A stretch of 64,000 nucleotides of DNA from Fulvivirga maritima. Its GTDB lineage: Bacteria > Bacteroidota > Bacteroidia > Cytophagales > Cyclobacteriaceae. The position numbers were made by a program, and so were the translations under genes. Where the stretch lies: NCBI RefSeq assembly GCF_021389955.1, contig NZ_CP089980.1, positions 4,025,001-4,089,000 of the forward strand, read 5' to 3'. The notes under the pieces were generated by a model, which made no database searches, was not told where the DNA came from, and saw nothing but the letters and a program-made list of their open reading frames with translations. Numbering within the stretch: position 1 is the first letter of the stretch; each line of letters starts with the position of its first letter. Of this stretch, positions 43,746-52,473 are shown in pieces.

Positions 43746-44410
43746 TTATTGAATGTGAAATTGAAGTACTCGAAATGTCGTCATCTTCAAAATAATGAAG
43801 ACTTCGGGTACTTCTTTGACCTCAAACCGAGTGTTGATAACAGAGCCAAATTCATCCTGATACCTAACATTTGCTTCAAGCGCACCAAGAAGAATGACAT
43901 AATCTACTCCCTAAAATCCAGAGTCCTCTCCACGGCAGGAGAGATCTATATATTTGGTTAAGGAAAGCTTTTCAAATACCAGCCAACTTGGACTATCAGG
44001 TCTTTATGTTGTTTAGCTTAGAATACTTACTTTTTACAATCAATCAAAAAAGTAGTAAAAAGCTCATTCTTTCTGTGAGGTCTTCCGCTCACTGAAACAT
44101 TTCATATAAATGAATTGCCACTAAGGACTTGAGAATAGGCGGATTTTCAATATTATTCACCTCACGAGGAACAACAAGATGAAACCACGGCCGAGTCACA
44201 TTGAGCCGTGTCGAAATGTAGACGATCGGTTCAGATTCATGATTTAATAAGATCTCAACTATTTTGACTGCTTTCATATTACGTGCTATTTGCATAAGCT
44301 TTCAAACAAGCGTCAAAGGTAGGCTCTCGAAGGATAGACTTTCTAAAGGCTAATAGGTCTCTGATGCATATGAGGAGATTTCTATATATTTACCCATTCA
44401 AAATAAAAGC
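43746..44410. other. Unassigned stretch with possible gene remnants
   Basis: No complete, recognisable gene. On the minus strand a start-less open frame (43746-43910) reads as protein-like sequence (ALEANVRYQDEFGSVINTRF and EVKEVPEVFII), stopping right after a TAG at 43911-43913. Its antisense is an open plus-strand frame of 70 codons, which is probably a shadow. A further minus-strand ORF lies at 44089-44295. The stretch may be a decayed gene. Confidence 0.4.
44089..44295 (-). CDS. Short hypothetical ORF, 68 aa
   Basis: MQIARNMKAVKIVEILLN and VYISTRLNVTRPWFHLVV look coding but match no family known to me. A -7-like element (TACCTTTG on the minus strand, 44321-44314) sits 19-26 bases upstream of the ATG, giving a leader of only about 13 bases. 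The ORF lies in a stretch without other convincing genes and could be a remnant of a longer one. Confidence 0.35.
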   Translation of the reverse strand: MQIARNMKAVKIVEILLNHESEPIVYISTRLNVTRPWFHLVVPREVNNIENPPILKSLVAIHLYEMFQ

Positions 44411-44692
44411 ATGAAATACTATTTTAAACGGCATTGGGATGAAACCAGAGGCGATGATTATGACTCCTGGGGTACTTCTGATTGGTGGTTTGAGACTGAT
44501 GAGACTGGCGAAGTAATTAGGCAGATGGAGTTTTATGAAGCGGGGCCAGTGCTTAAGTATAATGAACTTTATCCCGAAGATAAATATGGAGGATTAAGTG
44601 AAGTGCCATTGGATTTGAAGGAGTTCAAAGATTTTGCGATTACCGAGCAGGATTTTGAAAACCAATGGAATACAAGTTTGAATTTTACATAG
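44411..44692 (+). CDS. DUF6881-like small protein
   Basis: 93 residues, acidic and aromatic, no signal peptide. MKYYFKRHWDETRGDDYDSW, then FETDETGEVIRQMEFYEAG and the C-terminal ITEQDFENQW recall the DUF6881 family: an alternating strand pattern with the E-x-D-E-x-G-E-V-x-R turn. Relatives are small and sometimes found in toxin-immunity neighbourhoods. Nothing toxin-like is adjacent here. The assignment comes from pattern memory and is moderate. Confidence 0.6.
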   Translation: MKYYFKRHWDETRGDDYDSWGTSDWWFETDETGEVIRQMEFYEAGPVLKYNELYPEDKYGGLSEVPLDLKEFKDFAITEQDFENQWNTSLNFT

Positions 44693-44713
44693 CAATCACT
44701 GACAAATGTCATG

Positions 44714-44742
44714 TTCTCATATTTGAGAATAGATTAAATTTG
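44714..44742 (+). promoter_or_regulatory. Promoter and operator-like palindrome upstream of the U32 gene
   Basis: TTCTCATATTTGAGAA (44714-44729) is a palindrome with six-base arms. It is followed by TAAATTTG (44735-44742), a good -7 element. The palindrome occupies the -33 to -7 spacer, where a repressor would block transcription. The leader is about 20 bases. Confidence 0.55.
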
Positions 44743-44768
44743 CGGCCGGTTTTAAAAGAATAGGTAAG

Positions 44769-46004
44769 ATGCAAAGTGGTAAGATAGAAATTATGGCTCC
44801 TGTTGGTTCGTTCGAATCATTATCGGCAGCATTAAATGCAGGCTGTAATTCAGTGTATTTCGGTGTAGAACAGCTTAATATGAGAGCGCGCTCCTCTGTG
44901 AACTTTACTACCGATGACCTTAAAGAAATAGTAAGAAGATGTAATGAAAAGGGGGTGAGAAGCTACCTTACTATTAATACGGTGCTTTATGATCATGATA
45001 TCAGGCTCATGAAAACTTTGGTAGATCAGGCCAAAGAGAGTGGCGTGTCGGCAGTGATCGCTTCAGATCATGCGGTGATGTCTTATAGCCGAAAAATTGG
45101 CCTTCCTGTTCATATTTCAACTCAGGCCAATGTTACCAATATAGAAACCATTGAGTTTTATAGTGCTTTTGCTGATGTAATGGTGCTATCACGTGAGCTC
45201 AGCTTAAGGCAGGTGGCTCATATTACCAGAGAGATCGAAAGACAGCAGATTACCGGTCCTTCAGGCGAGCTGATCAGAATAGAGGTTTTTGCTCACGGAG
45301 CCCTTTGTATGGCCGTGTCGGGTAAATGTTACCTGAGTTTGCACTCTCATAATGCTTCAGCCAATAGAGGTGCTTGTATCCAAAATTGCAGAAAAACCTA
45401 TGTGGTAACTGATGATGAAGGCACAGAGCTGGCCATAGATAATGAATATATAATGAGTGCCAAGGACTTATGTACCATTGGGTTTATAGATAAAGTGGTA
45501 GAAGCAGGTGTTCAGATCCTGAAAATAGAAGGAAGAGGCAGATCAGCGGACTACGTTGATACTACTATAAGTTGCTATAGGGAGGCAGTAGATGCAATTG
45601 AGGCCGGTACTTACACCGCAGATAAAATAGAAGACTGGACTAACCGTCTGGCTAAAGTATATAATCGTGGTTTTTGGGATGGCTACTACCTGGGCCGTAA
45701 AATGGGTGAATGGAATAATACTTATGGCTCTAAAGCCACTGAGAAGAAGATTTACATTGGCCGTGGAGTAAAATATTTTGGCAAAATAGGGGTGGGTGAG
45801 TTTCAGCTGGAGGCCCATCAACTCAACAAAGGAGATAAGATATTGATTACCGGGCCTACTACCGGAGTAGTTTATGCCAATGTGGAAGAGCTCAGAAAAG
45901 AAGATTTATCAGTGGAATATGTAAGTAAAGGAGATACTTTTTCTATGCCTATAGAAAATGCAGTGCGTGGATCTGATAAGCTTTATAAAATAGTAGATGC
46001 CTGA
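44769..46004 (+). CDS. U32-family protein, probable tRNA hydroxylation (TrhP-like)
   Basis: 411 residues, annotated in many genomes as 'peptidase U32'. Start IEIMAPVGSFESLSAALNAG, then VYFGVEQLNMRAR, HISTQANVTN, and the cysteine-rich FAHGALCMAVSGKCYLSLHS and RGACIQNCRK. The U32 family members of this layout (E. coli TrhP/YegQ) make 5-hydroxyuridine in tRNA from prephenate, not proteolysis; four cysteines probably hold an iron-sulfur cluster. The ferredoxin gene starts within its stop codon (TGATG). TrhP versus the rRNA enzyme RlhA cannot be settled here. Confidence 0.85.
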   Translation: MQSGKIEIMAPVGSFESLSAALNAGCNSVYFGVEQLNMRARSSVNFTTDDLKEIVRRCNEKGVRSYLTINTVLYDHDIRLMKTLVDQAKESGVSAVIASDHAVMSYSRKIGLPVHISTQANVTNIETIEFYSAFADVMVLSRELSLRQVAHITREIERQQITGPSGELIRIEVFAHGALCMAVSGKCYLSLHSHNASANRGACIQNCRKTYVVTDDEGTELAIDNEYIMSAKDLCTIGFIDKVVEAGVQILKIEGRGRSADYVDTTISCYREAVDAIEAGTYTADKIEDWTNRLAKVYNRGFWDGYYLGRKMGEWNNTYGSKATEKKIYIGRGVKYFGKIGVGEFQLEAHQLNKGDKILITGPTTGVVYANVEELRKEDLSVEYVSKGDTFSMPIENAVRGSDKLYKIVDA

Positions 46005-46234
46005 TGCCTCGTATACTTTTTCAACGGAATAAATGTATAGGATGCAACGCATGCGTAGAAGCAGCCCCCAACCGTTGGCGTGTTTCCATGCGCGATGGTC
46101 GCTGTAACCTGGTAGGGGGCATAGAGAAAAAAGGCATTTTTCAAACAGATATACACATGGTAGAACTGGATGAAAACCTACAAGCCGCAGCCAACTGCCC
46201 CATGCGTATTATTCAGGTAGATGAGGGCAGGTGA
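46004..46234 (+). CDS. Single-cluster 4Fe-4S ferredoxin
   Basis: 76 residues. CIGCNAC gives Cys11, Cys14 and Cys17, and NCP near the C-terminus gives Cys65, a standard set for one 4Fe-4S cluster. The start ATG overlaps the stop of the U32 gene by one base, so both proteins are made in step. It is a likely electron donor for the U32 enzyme, or a partner in its cluster maintenance. Confidence 0.92.
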   Translation: MPRILFQRNKCIGCNACVEAAPNRWRVSMRDGRCNLVGGIEKKGIFQTDIHMVELDENLQAAANCPMRIIQVDEGR

Positions 46235-46325
46235 GGCTTTTTTCAATCTCATAGATTAATATTTAATTCCAATCTAATTTTTTGCTCACATCCTTTTACA
46301 CCTTATTTGCGTATGGATAAAAGGT

Positions 46326-46769
46326 ATGAGATCCTACAAAATACAAAAGTTCATTTTTTTCTTCGTGATTGTTGGTTCCTTAAGCTTCTGGGTAAGTGAT
46401 TGGGTGCCTATTGAGGTCACAAATAGAGTCATTCGTGATCTATTTACAGTAGTGGTGTTATGCGGCACTTTTTTATTATTGATTTTATCAGCCGGCAATA
46501 TTTATAGGAGTAGTAAAACCAAGAGAATAGTACTAACTATTGCTTTCATTTTACTGATCCTGCATAATTTAATATTCGCTTTTGTAGCTTCATGGCGCCC
46601 TGTCTATGAAGATAAAAACGTATTGTGGACTGATCCTGAAAACCAGAGTAGAAAAAAAGTGGAACAACATGCTATGTTAGGTGTGAGTGTTGATCTTTAT
46701 CGTACTGCAGAAATCATAGAGATAATGCCTGGTTTTCGGTATATTGTGGCTTCGGAGGATTTGTATTAG
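46326..46769 (+). CDS. Hypothetical membrane protein, 147 aa
   Basis: Three hydrophobic helices at about 8-28, 36-56 and 67-88, then a soluble C-terminal domain with the charged segment DPENQSRKKVEQHAMLG and a beta-rich end. No family recognised. A weak promoter match (TTG at 46282, N19, TATTTGCG) lies just upstream. The IS element begins 105 bases past its stop. Confidence 0.65.
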   Translation: MRSYKIQKFIFFFVIVGSLSFWVSDWVPIEVTNRVIRDLFTVVVLCGTFLLLILSAGNIYRSSKTKRIVLTIAFILLILHNLIFAFVASWRPVYEDKNVLWTDPENQSRKKVEQHAMLGVSVDLYRTAEIIEIMPGFRYIVASEDLY

Positions 46770-46873
46770 GAGCATAGTGGCAAGATTTAATAATTAACCA
46801 TATTGTGGTATAATAAATTGATCCTAAGCTACTATAGTATGATCTTTTTTTATTAATTTACTTTAATAATTAT

Positions 46874-48265
46874 CACTAGTGTCCGAGAAAAAAGATAGGG
46901 GCCTCTGAATAATTTCAGGAGTGCCCCATAATGTGTATTTTCGGTTTACCACAACAAAAAATCACACATGAGTAAAAATACATATTTCTACGGACAGCCA
47001 ATCTTTTCTCAACTATTATCGCTGATAGATAAATCGGTGTTAAATCAAATAATATCAAAATACCAATCTGACAGATATTACAAGAAATTGAATACTTGGC
47101 ATCACCTAGTAAGCATGTTATACTGCTGTTTCAGTGGGGCAAGTGCTCTCAGAGAGCTTACTACGGGGCTTTTGGCCTGCCAAAACAAGCTGATCCACTT
47201 AGGTATTCAATTTATACCCAGACGTTCCACTTTATCAGATAGCAACAAAAAACGCAGTAGTATAGTCTTTGCAGACATTTACATGAAATTGTTTAAAAAG
47301 TATCGGCACCTTTTGCCGGACAGCCGCTTGAGAATGGAAGTTCTCAATAAACTTTATATTGTTGATTCAACGATTATTAGTCTGTTTAAAGATATTCTCA
47401 AGGTAGCAGGACGCCCTAGAAAAGATGGCAAAAGCAAGGGAGGCATTAAAGCTCATGTAATGATTCATGCGGCAGAATTAATGCCATGTTTAGTACGGTT
47501 GACCAAGGGAAGTCAGCATGATCATACATTTTTAAAGCAATTACAACTCCCAGAAGGATCCTATGTGGTGATGGATAAAGGGTATATCGATTATAGACAA
47601 TACGCACAGTGGAGTCATCAAGGGATATTTTACATTACCAGAATGAAGGAAAATGCCAGATATCAATCAATAGATGAGCTAGAATTGCCTGAAGATAAAG
47701 ACTTTTGTGTACTTAAGGATGAAAAAGTTGTTATCAGTTTCAAGACTGATGGACAAGTGCAAGAGCTTCAAAATAGAAGAATAGCCTATTATGATGACCT
47801 CAATAATAAATTATTAGTGTTTATGACCAATAATATGGAGTTGGAAGCAGCCACAATAGCGGCCATTTATAAATACCGATGGCAGATAGAGCTTTTATTT
47901 AAAAAGCTGAAGCAGAACTTTCCTCTCAAATATTTTCTGGGGGACAACCAAAATGCTATTGAGATCCAAATTTGGAGTGCCCTGATCTGTCTATTATTGA
48001 TGGAAGTAGTCCGAAAACAGATCAAAAAAAGATGGGCCTTCTCTAATATGGTCTCATTGGTAAGGTTTCACTTGATGGCCTATGTTCACCTTACCCGCTT
48101 TCTAAACAATCCAGACCTAGAACTTCAAAAAACAATATATAAAACCAATCAATACCCTTTATTTAGTCCATAGAGGGCTCACTTTTCCAGATTAGAAGAA
48201 AACCACTTTATTTTTGCTTAGAATCGCTAAAATTTCTTAGACCAGAGTTTAGTCGGACACTAGTG
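46874..48265 (+). mobile_element. IS4-family insertion sequence, complete (1392 bp)
   Basis: The element is bounded by perfect 13-bp terminal inverted repeats: CACTAGTGTCCGA (46874-46886) and TCGGACACTAGTG (48253-48265). It is flanked by an exact 9-bp target duplication AATAATTAT (46865-46873 and 48266-48274). One transposase gene fills it. Intact ends and clean duplication point to a recent insertion. It lies 28 bases before a 50-codon ORF, so it probably separates that gene from its original promoter. Confidence 0.97.
46968..48173 (+). CDS. IS4-family transposase (DDE)
   Basis: 401 residues, full length. N-terminal DUF4372-like part (HHLVSMLYCCFSGASALREL), the first Asp in YIVDSTIISLFKD, the second in VVMDKGYIDYRQYAQW, and the YREK-type signature YKYRWQIELLFKKLKQNF with the catalytic Glu. 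These residues form the DDE site that cuts and joins DNA. No frameshift is present, so the enzyme could be active. The gene lies inside the IS element with all its parts intact. Confidence 0.95.
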   Translation: MSKNTYFYGQPIFSQLLSLIDKSVLNQIISKYQSDRYYKKLNTWHHLVSMLYCCFSGASALRELTTGLLACQNKLIHLGIQFIPRRSTLSDSNKKRSSIVFADIYMKLFKKYRHLLPDSRLRMEVLNKLYIVDSTIISLFKDILKVAGRPRKDGKSKGGIKAHVMIHAAELMPCLVRLTKGSQHDHTFLKQLQLPEGSYVVMDKGYIDYRQYAQWSHQGIFYITRMKENARYQSIDELELPEDKDFCVLKDEKVVISFKTDGQVQELQNRRIAYYDDLNNKLLVFMTNNMELEAATIAAIYKYRWQIELLFKKLKQNFPLKYFLGDNQNAIEIQIWSALICLLLMEVVRKQIKKRWAFSNMVSLVRFHLMAYVHLTRFLNNPDLELQKTIYKTNQYPLFSP

Positions 48266-48293
48266 AATAATTATATACTAATAATTTAAGCTT

Positions 48294-48446
48294 ATGGCTG
48301 CTTACACGAAAGAGAAAGTTAACGAAGAAATGTATAAGATTACTAAGTCTGGTACTTTCACAAAAGAAGATAAAGATATTATTCTTTCTAAGAGTTTCCG
48401 TAAAATTGTTACTAGTCTCAAGCCTGTAGAGTTACTCAATAGATAA
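48294..48446 (+). CDS. Small hypothetical protein, 50 aa
   Basis: ATG at 48294, TAA at 48444-48446. The protein starts MAAYTKEKVNEEMYKITKSG and goes on with TFTKEDKDIILSKSFRKIVTSL. It is basic and helical, with no recognised family. Its stop overlaps the start of the next gene (TAATG), so the two are coupled. The IS element lies 28 bases upstream of it and has probably cut off its native promoter. Confidence 0.6.
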   Translation: MAAYTKEKVNEEMYKITKSGTFTKEDKDIILSKSFRKIVTSLKPVELLNR

Positions 48447-48769
48447 TGTCATGGAGTATATTGTTACTCCCTCTACTAGGTGGATACACTTTACTAACTA
48501 AATGTATAAAATACAAATATTTTTACAAAAGAACGGAACGTCAAAGACTCGTTTTTGATTCAATAATTGCTGGGTTAATATTTTTCACTTTCAGTTATCT
48601 TATTTGGATAATTGTTTTATTGAAATGGAATGACGAAATCAATTTCATTCTAGATAAGATAGACCTCAATATAAAGTATTTACCCCCGTCGGTCATTTCA
48701 ATTTTAATTGCTACATTTTTCACATTTGCTTTTAACTACTTCAGGAAGACAATAAAAACTGGTATTTAG
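48446..48769 (+). CDS. Membrane protein, N-terminal part of a probably frameshifted gene
   Basis: 107 residues. Three hydrophobic helices (about 2-18, 38-60 and 78-98). It starts inside the stop codon of the 50-aa ORF. After FNYFR it reads KTIKTGI and stops. One additional G at the AGGAAG site (48743-48748) would instead give FNYFREDNKNWYLAEVIEKT and continue into the next open frame. That is a smooth protein, so this and the following entry are probably one gene. Confidence 0.65.
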   Translation: MSWSILLLPLLGGYTLLTKCIKYKYFYKRTERQRLVFDSIIAGLIFFTFSYLIWIIVLLKWNDEINFILDKIDLNIKYLPPSVISILIATFFTFAFNYFRKTIKTGI

Positions 48770-48798
48770 CAGAAGTAATAGAGAAAACAGGGAATTCA

Positions 48799-49161
48799 TT
48801 GCAAAAGGATTTTCTTGAAAGTTTTTTTTATGACAGGATTGTGATGATAACCCTAAAAAACGGGAAGGTGTATGTCGGACTCATATCCGAATTACACGAA
48901 GCACATCCGCAATCTTCATACGTAAGATTAGTTTTGTTTTACAGCGGATATCGAGATCATAAAATGGATATACACTTATTAAAGGATTATAATTTAAATG
49001 TTTATGAGCAAGATGAGGCAAATACTCTTATTTCTGTAGTGGTAGCTGAAACAGAAATTTTGAGTTTAACATTTTATGAACAAGATGTTTATAATAGGCT
49101 AAACTCAAAATCAGAATCCCATTTGTCAAAACTATTGAAACTAGTAGGTCATATATTTTAA
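48799..49161 (+). CDS. C-terminal part of the same probably frameshifted membrane protein
   Basis: 120 residues from a TTG at 48799, but the frame is open back to 48736, upstream of any normal start. It reads LLQEDNKNWYLAEVIEKTGN before the TTG, which follows well from the previous ORF. The domain KDFLESFFYDRIVMITLKNG and VYVGLISELHEAHPQSSYVR looks like a small cytoplasmic beta domain after the membrane helices. Function unknown. Confidence 0.6.
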   Translation: MQKDFLESFFYDRIVMITLKNGKVYVGLISELHEAHPQSSYVRLVLFYSGYRDHKMDIHLLKDYNLNVYEQDEANTLISVVVAETEILSLTFYEQDVYNRLNSKSESHLSKLLKLVGHIF

Positions 49162-49235
49162 TAAAACCTATTTCCTCATCAATAATATCAGCCATAGCTT
49201 GTCAATTTCAAACAACTCAATATCACCTGCTAAAA

Positions 49236-51614
49236 TCACTCATACTTCAAAGACTTTACAGGATTGCGCATAGCTACTTTAATAGTGATGTAGCTAACGG
49301 TGATCAGCGCTATAGTAATAGCAGAAACACCTGCTATGGCAAATGGAGCTATACCCAGGTCTATGTGGTAAGCAAAGTCAGCAAGCCATTGGGTGCTGTA
49401 GTACCAAGCTATAGGTATGGCAATGATAAAAGCTATGCCCACCAGTTTTAAGAAGTCGCTGGAAAATAATTTTATTAGGCTCAATTCACTTGCACCTAGC
49501 ACTTTTCTAATACCTGTTTCCTTGGTACGCTGCTCTGTAAGGTAAGAAGAGAGTCCGAATAAACCGATGCAGGCAATCAATATGGCGGCTGTGGCAAAAA
49601 TATAATTCAGTTTGCCGGTTGTATTTACTTCGCTATAGGCGGCCTGATAATCGTCTTCTACAAATGAATAATCAAAAGCATATTGACTTTCATATTTGGA
49701 GTAAACCGCTTCTATTTGTTTTAAGGTTTCTGCTTTGTGCTCACCAGATACGCTAATAAAAGCTTGCCATATTTCTTTTGGGTTATATAGTAAAATCAAA
49801 GGTTCAATAGCTTTAGTGATGGATTGATGATTGAAGTCAGACACCACGCCAACTACTTTGCCTTTCTTTCCCCAAACCACCATCTCGGTACCGATTAAGT
49901 CAGACTTATTAATAGCTCGTGCCGCTGATTGATTCACAATAAAATATTGTTCACCTTCCTTCTGATACTTCTCAGGAAAATTCTGCCCTTCTATAAGTTT
50001 TAGCTCAAAAGTTTCCAAAAGGTTTCTATCTACCTGCATCACATTAAAGTAGACAATAGCATTTTCCGGTTTTCCCTCCCAGTTAACAAAGCGATTGCCA
50101 TTAGAAATGCTCAGCGGATTATGCTCTGTAAATGAAACTGATTTCACATCAGGGATTTGTAAGAGGTCATTTCTATATGCGTCTGGCTGGTCTGAAATGC
50201 TGTGGAGGCTATGATGTACAATGTTGTCTTTTTTTATGCCCAGATCCTTTTGTTGTATGAATGAGATCTGATTATAAACTACAATGGTATACACAATAAA
50301 CACTATTGAAAGGGTGAATTGAAAAATAACCAGGCCTTTACGTAAAAGGCTGAGACCAGCAGAGGGGGAGAGGGCATTTTTTAATGTTTTAGAAGGAGCA
50401 AAAGCTGACAGATAAAAGGCAGGATAAGTGCCAGCCAGCATTCCTACGAAAATACTTACGCCTAAGCAGGTAAAAACAAATGGCGCAGAGGTAAAGGGCA
50501 TTTCAATATGCTTTTGAGTGAGTATATTGAACAAAGGGAGGATCAGGTGGGCAAGTGTAAGCGCTAATGCTGTGGAGATTAGCGTGATAAATATGCTCTC
50601 CAGAATAAATTGAATTACTAATTGATACCTAAGTGCACCTACGGTTTTGCTTAATCCTACTTCTTTGGCTCTTCTGCCTGCCGTTGCCGTAGATAGATTA
50701 ATGAAATTGATACTAGCTATTACAAGGACCACAACTGCTATGATGCTCATTAACTGAACATACTTAATGCGGCCACTGGCTTGCCTGCCTTCAGAAAAAT
50801 CACCATACAGATAAGTGCGATTGAATGGATATGCGAATAATCCATCTTTAACGTCCTGACCGGTAAATTGACTGATGAATTTTCCTAATTTCTGATTAAC
50901 GTCTTTAATATCAGCTCTCTCAAAGAGAGAAACATAGGTGCTGACATTAAAATTGGTATATGCGCCACGAGAGTTGCCAGGTTGCCACCAGGGGCGGAAT
51001 GCATCTTCAAACTCACCGTATGACATTAGGAAGTCAAACTGTATGGAAGACTGCTTAGGCACATCTTGCAGAACACCGGTTACTACATAGTCTGCAGTGC
51101 TATTTTTACCTTGAGTGATGGAGATGGTTTTGCCAATGGCGCTTTCCTTTGGATAATATTTTTTGGCCAAACTTTGAGTTATCAGTACCGTATTGGGTTG
51201 ATTGAGTTGGTTTTTGCCTTCAAGCATTGGAAAGGTGAAAATGCTGGTGAAAGCGGCATCGGTGTAAAGCCCTTGCTCTTTGAATTTATAATGCCCGTTG
51301 TTAAAAACTACATTGGCCGCGAAAGATCTGCTGATGTATTGAATTTCCGGAAGACGATCTTGCAAGGGGCTCGCCAGAGCTGAAGGAGAAAAGGGGACTA
51401 TGTTAGCTTCTTCGTCACTTTTAAGTTCAGCGAAAAGTTGGTAGATATGATTGTTGTTTGCATGGAACTGGTCATGTCTGAGCTCATCCCAAACCCAAAG
51501 GGAAATGAGTAATACACAGGTTAGGCCAAAGGCCAGCCCCAGAATATTAATCAAAGAATAAAATCTGTTTTTAAAAATTTGTCGATATGAGATCTTTAGT
51601 AAGTTAAATAGCAT
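49236..51614 (-). CDS. MacB/FtsX-type ABC transporter permease, 792 aa
   Basis: Two FtsX-like halves. Each has a large extracytoplasmic domain after the first membrane helix and four helices in all. SYRQIFKNRFYSLINILGL begins the first, TAGRRAKEVGLSKTVGALR is the conserved coupling region, and TEQRTKETGIRKVLGAS is the matching region in the second half. The end (AMRNPVKSLKYE) is typical. No ATP-binding subunit is adjacent. Such Bacteroidota proteins move lipids, lipoproteins, antimicrobials or peptides across or out of the membrane. A close relative lies at 56624-58990. Confidence 0.9.
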   Translation of the reverse strand: MLFNLLKISYRQIFKNRFYSLINILGLAFGLTCVLLISLWVWDELRHDQFHANNNHIYQLFAELKSDEEANIVPFSPSALASPLQDRLPEIQYISRSFAANVVFNNGHYKFKEQGLYTDAAFTSIFTFPMLEGKNQLNQPNTVLITQSLAKKYYPKESAIGKTISITQGKNSTADYVVTGVLQDVPKQSSIQFDFLMSYGEFEDAFRPWWQPGNSRGAYTNFNVSTYVSLFERADIKDVNQKLGKFISQFTGQDVKDGLFAYPFNRTYLYGDFSEGRQASGRIKYVQLMSIIAVVVLVIASINFINLSTATAGRRAKEVGLSKTVGALRYQLVIQFILESIFITLISTALALTLAHLILPLFNILTQKHIEMPFTSAPFVFTCLGVSIFVGMLAGTYPAFYLSAFAPSKTLKNALSPSAGLSLLRKGLVIFQFTLSIVFIVYTIVVYNQISFIQQKDLGIKKDNIVHHSLHSISDQPDAYRNDLLQIPDVKSVSFTEHNPLSISNGNRFVNWEGKPENAIVYFNVMQVDRNLLETFELKLIEGQNFPEKYQKEGEQYFIVNQSAARAINKSDLIGTEMVVWGKKGKVVGVVSDFNHQSITKAIEPLILLYNPKEIWQAFISVSGEHKAETLKQIEAVYSKYESQYAFDYSFVEDDYQAAYSEVNTTGKLNYIFATAAILIACIGLFGLSSYLTEQRTKETGIRKVLGASELSLIKLFSSDFLKLVGIAFIIAIPIAWYYSTQWLADFAYHIDLGIAPFAIAGVSAITIALITVSYITIKVAMRNPVKSLKYE

Positions 51615-51825
51615 TCTTGATGTAAATAAGTTATGTTACTCATTTGCCAATAGCTGTGCCAATATGTAAATATGTTGATTGTCAGTTAATTATATTGTTT
51701 ATTAACCGTGGTTGTCTCATAATGATACATTTATTTGTGTCAAAATGGTACGTGAAATAATTAAAAGGATAATGTAGCTCCTAAGCTAAATAGTCTTTTG
51801 TTTTCATTCGATTTATTAACAGCAC

Positions 51826-51833
51826 TATATTTG
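51826..51833 (+). promoter_or_regulatory. -7 element for the 151-aa gene
   Basis: TATATTTG fits TAnnTTTG, about 60 bases before the ATG at 51899. A TTC is found at the -33 distance instead of TTG. Confidence 0.45.
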
Positions 51834-51898
51834 CGAAGAATTGATTTAGTAGTGTAATTTAAAGCTATAGGTGTTAATCGGGTTAAATTAAGTATCTG

Positions 51899-52354
51899 AT
51901 GTCAGAAGATAATTCATATGATAGTGAGGTTTTTGCTTCCACTCTTGAAAAATGCAGGTTATTTAAACTAAAATATCCGAAAGGTGGGCAATATAATGAT
52001 GGTTTTGAGTTAAATGGAACTCTTCATAGAAATAGTGCTCATGAACTTTTAGGGTTATTAGATGACTTGGGCGTAGATTATATGCTTCATGATACAGAAC
52101 CGGAGTTAGAAAAAGACCAATATGGATTTGCTATAAATTGGTGCAGACCTATAGTGGTGGATAATAAAAAAAAGTGGTTGGAACTGAATAACAGGAGCGA
52201 ATGCTTCGGTTTTAAAACATACCTTCAGGTAAATCCTGATCAATATACGATTACTTTTAATTTTAACTCTACCAGCTGGTATGATGTGGTATTGGAAGAT
52301 GTAGAAAGGGCTTTGTCCTTTGAGAATGAATTGGATAGAAGAGGGCTGGTGTAG
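51899..52354 (+). CDS. Hypothetical protein, 151 aa
   Basis: Acidic soluble protein with no signal peptide. It has alternating charge and aromatic strands (LEKCRLFKLKYPKGGQY, then YGFAINWCRPIVVDNKKKW and FKTYLQVNPDQYTITFNFN). No family recognised. It stands alone, reading towards the TonB-type barrel gene on the other strand. Confidence 0.7.
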   Translation: MSEDNSYDSEVFASTLEKCRLFKLKYPKGGQYNDGFELNGTLHRNSAHELLGLLDDLGVDYMLHDTEPELEKDQYGFAINWCRPIVVDNKKKWLELNNRSECFGFKTYLQVNPDQYTITFNFNSTSWYDVVLEDVERALSFENELDRRGLV

Positions 52355-52473
52355 CTATCAAGAGAAAGTAAAAGTTGAATAAAATCTAGGCTTTTCTTTT
52401 TAGTATGCTTGCTAAGATTACAAAATTAGAGATCTAACCATTATTACAATCCCAAAGGTAGTAATGTCATTAT

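Noticed and set aside
43749-43961. 70-aa plus-strand frame after the aldo/keto reductase
   Set aside because: Begins with TTG, and its antisense frame looks more protein-like, so it is treated as a probable shadow in a possible gene remnant.
46870-46890. Short CTAG as an alternative 4-bp target duplication of the IS
   Set aside because: The 13-bp terminal repeats with an exact 9-bp duplication immediately outside explain the junctions better and fit the IS4 family.
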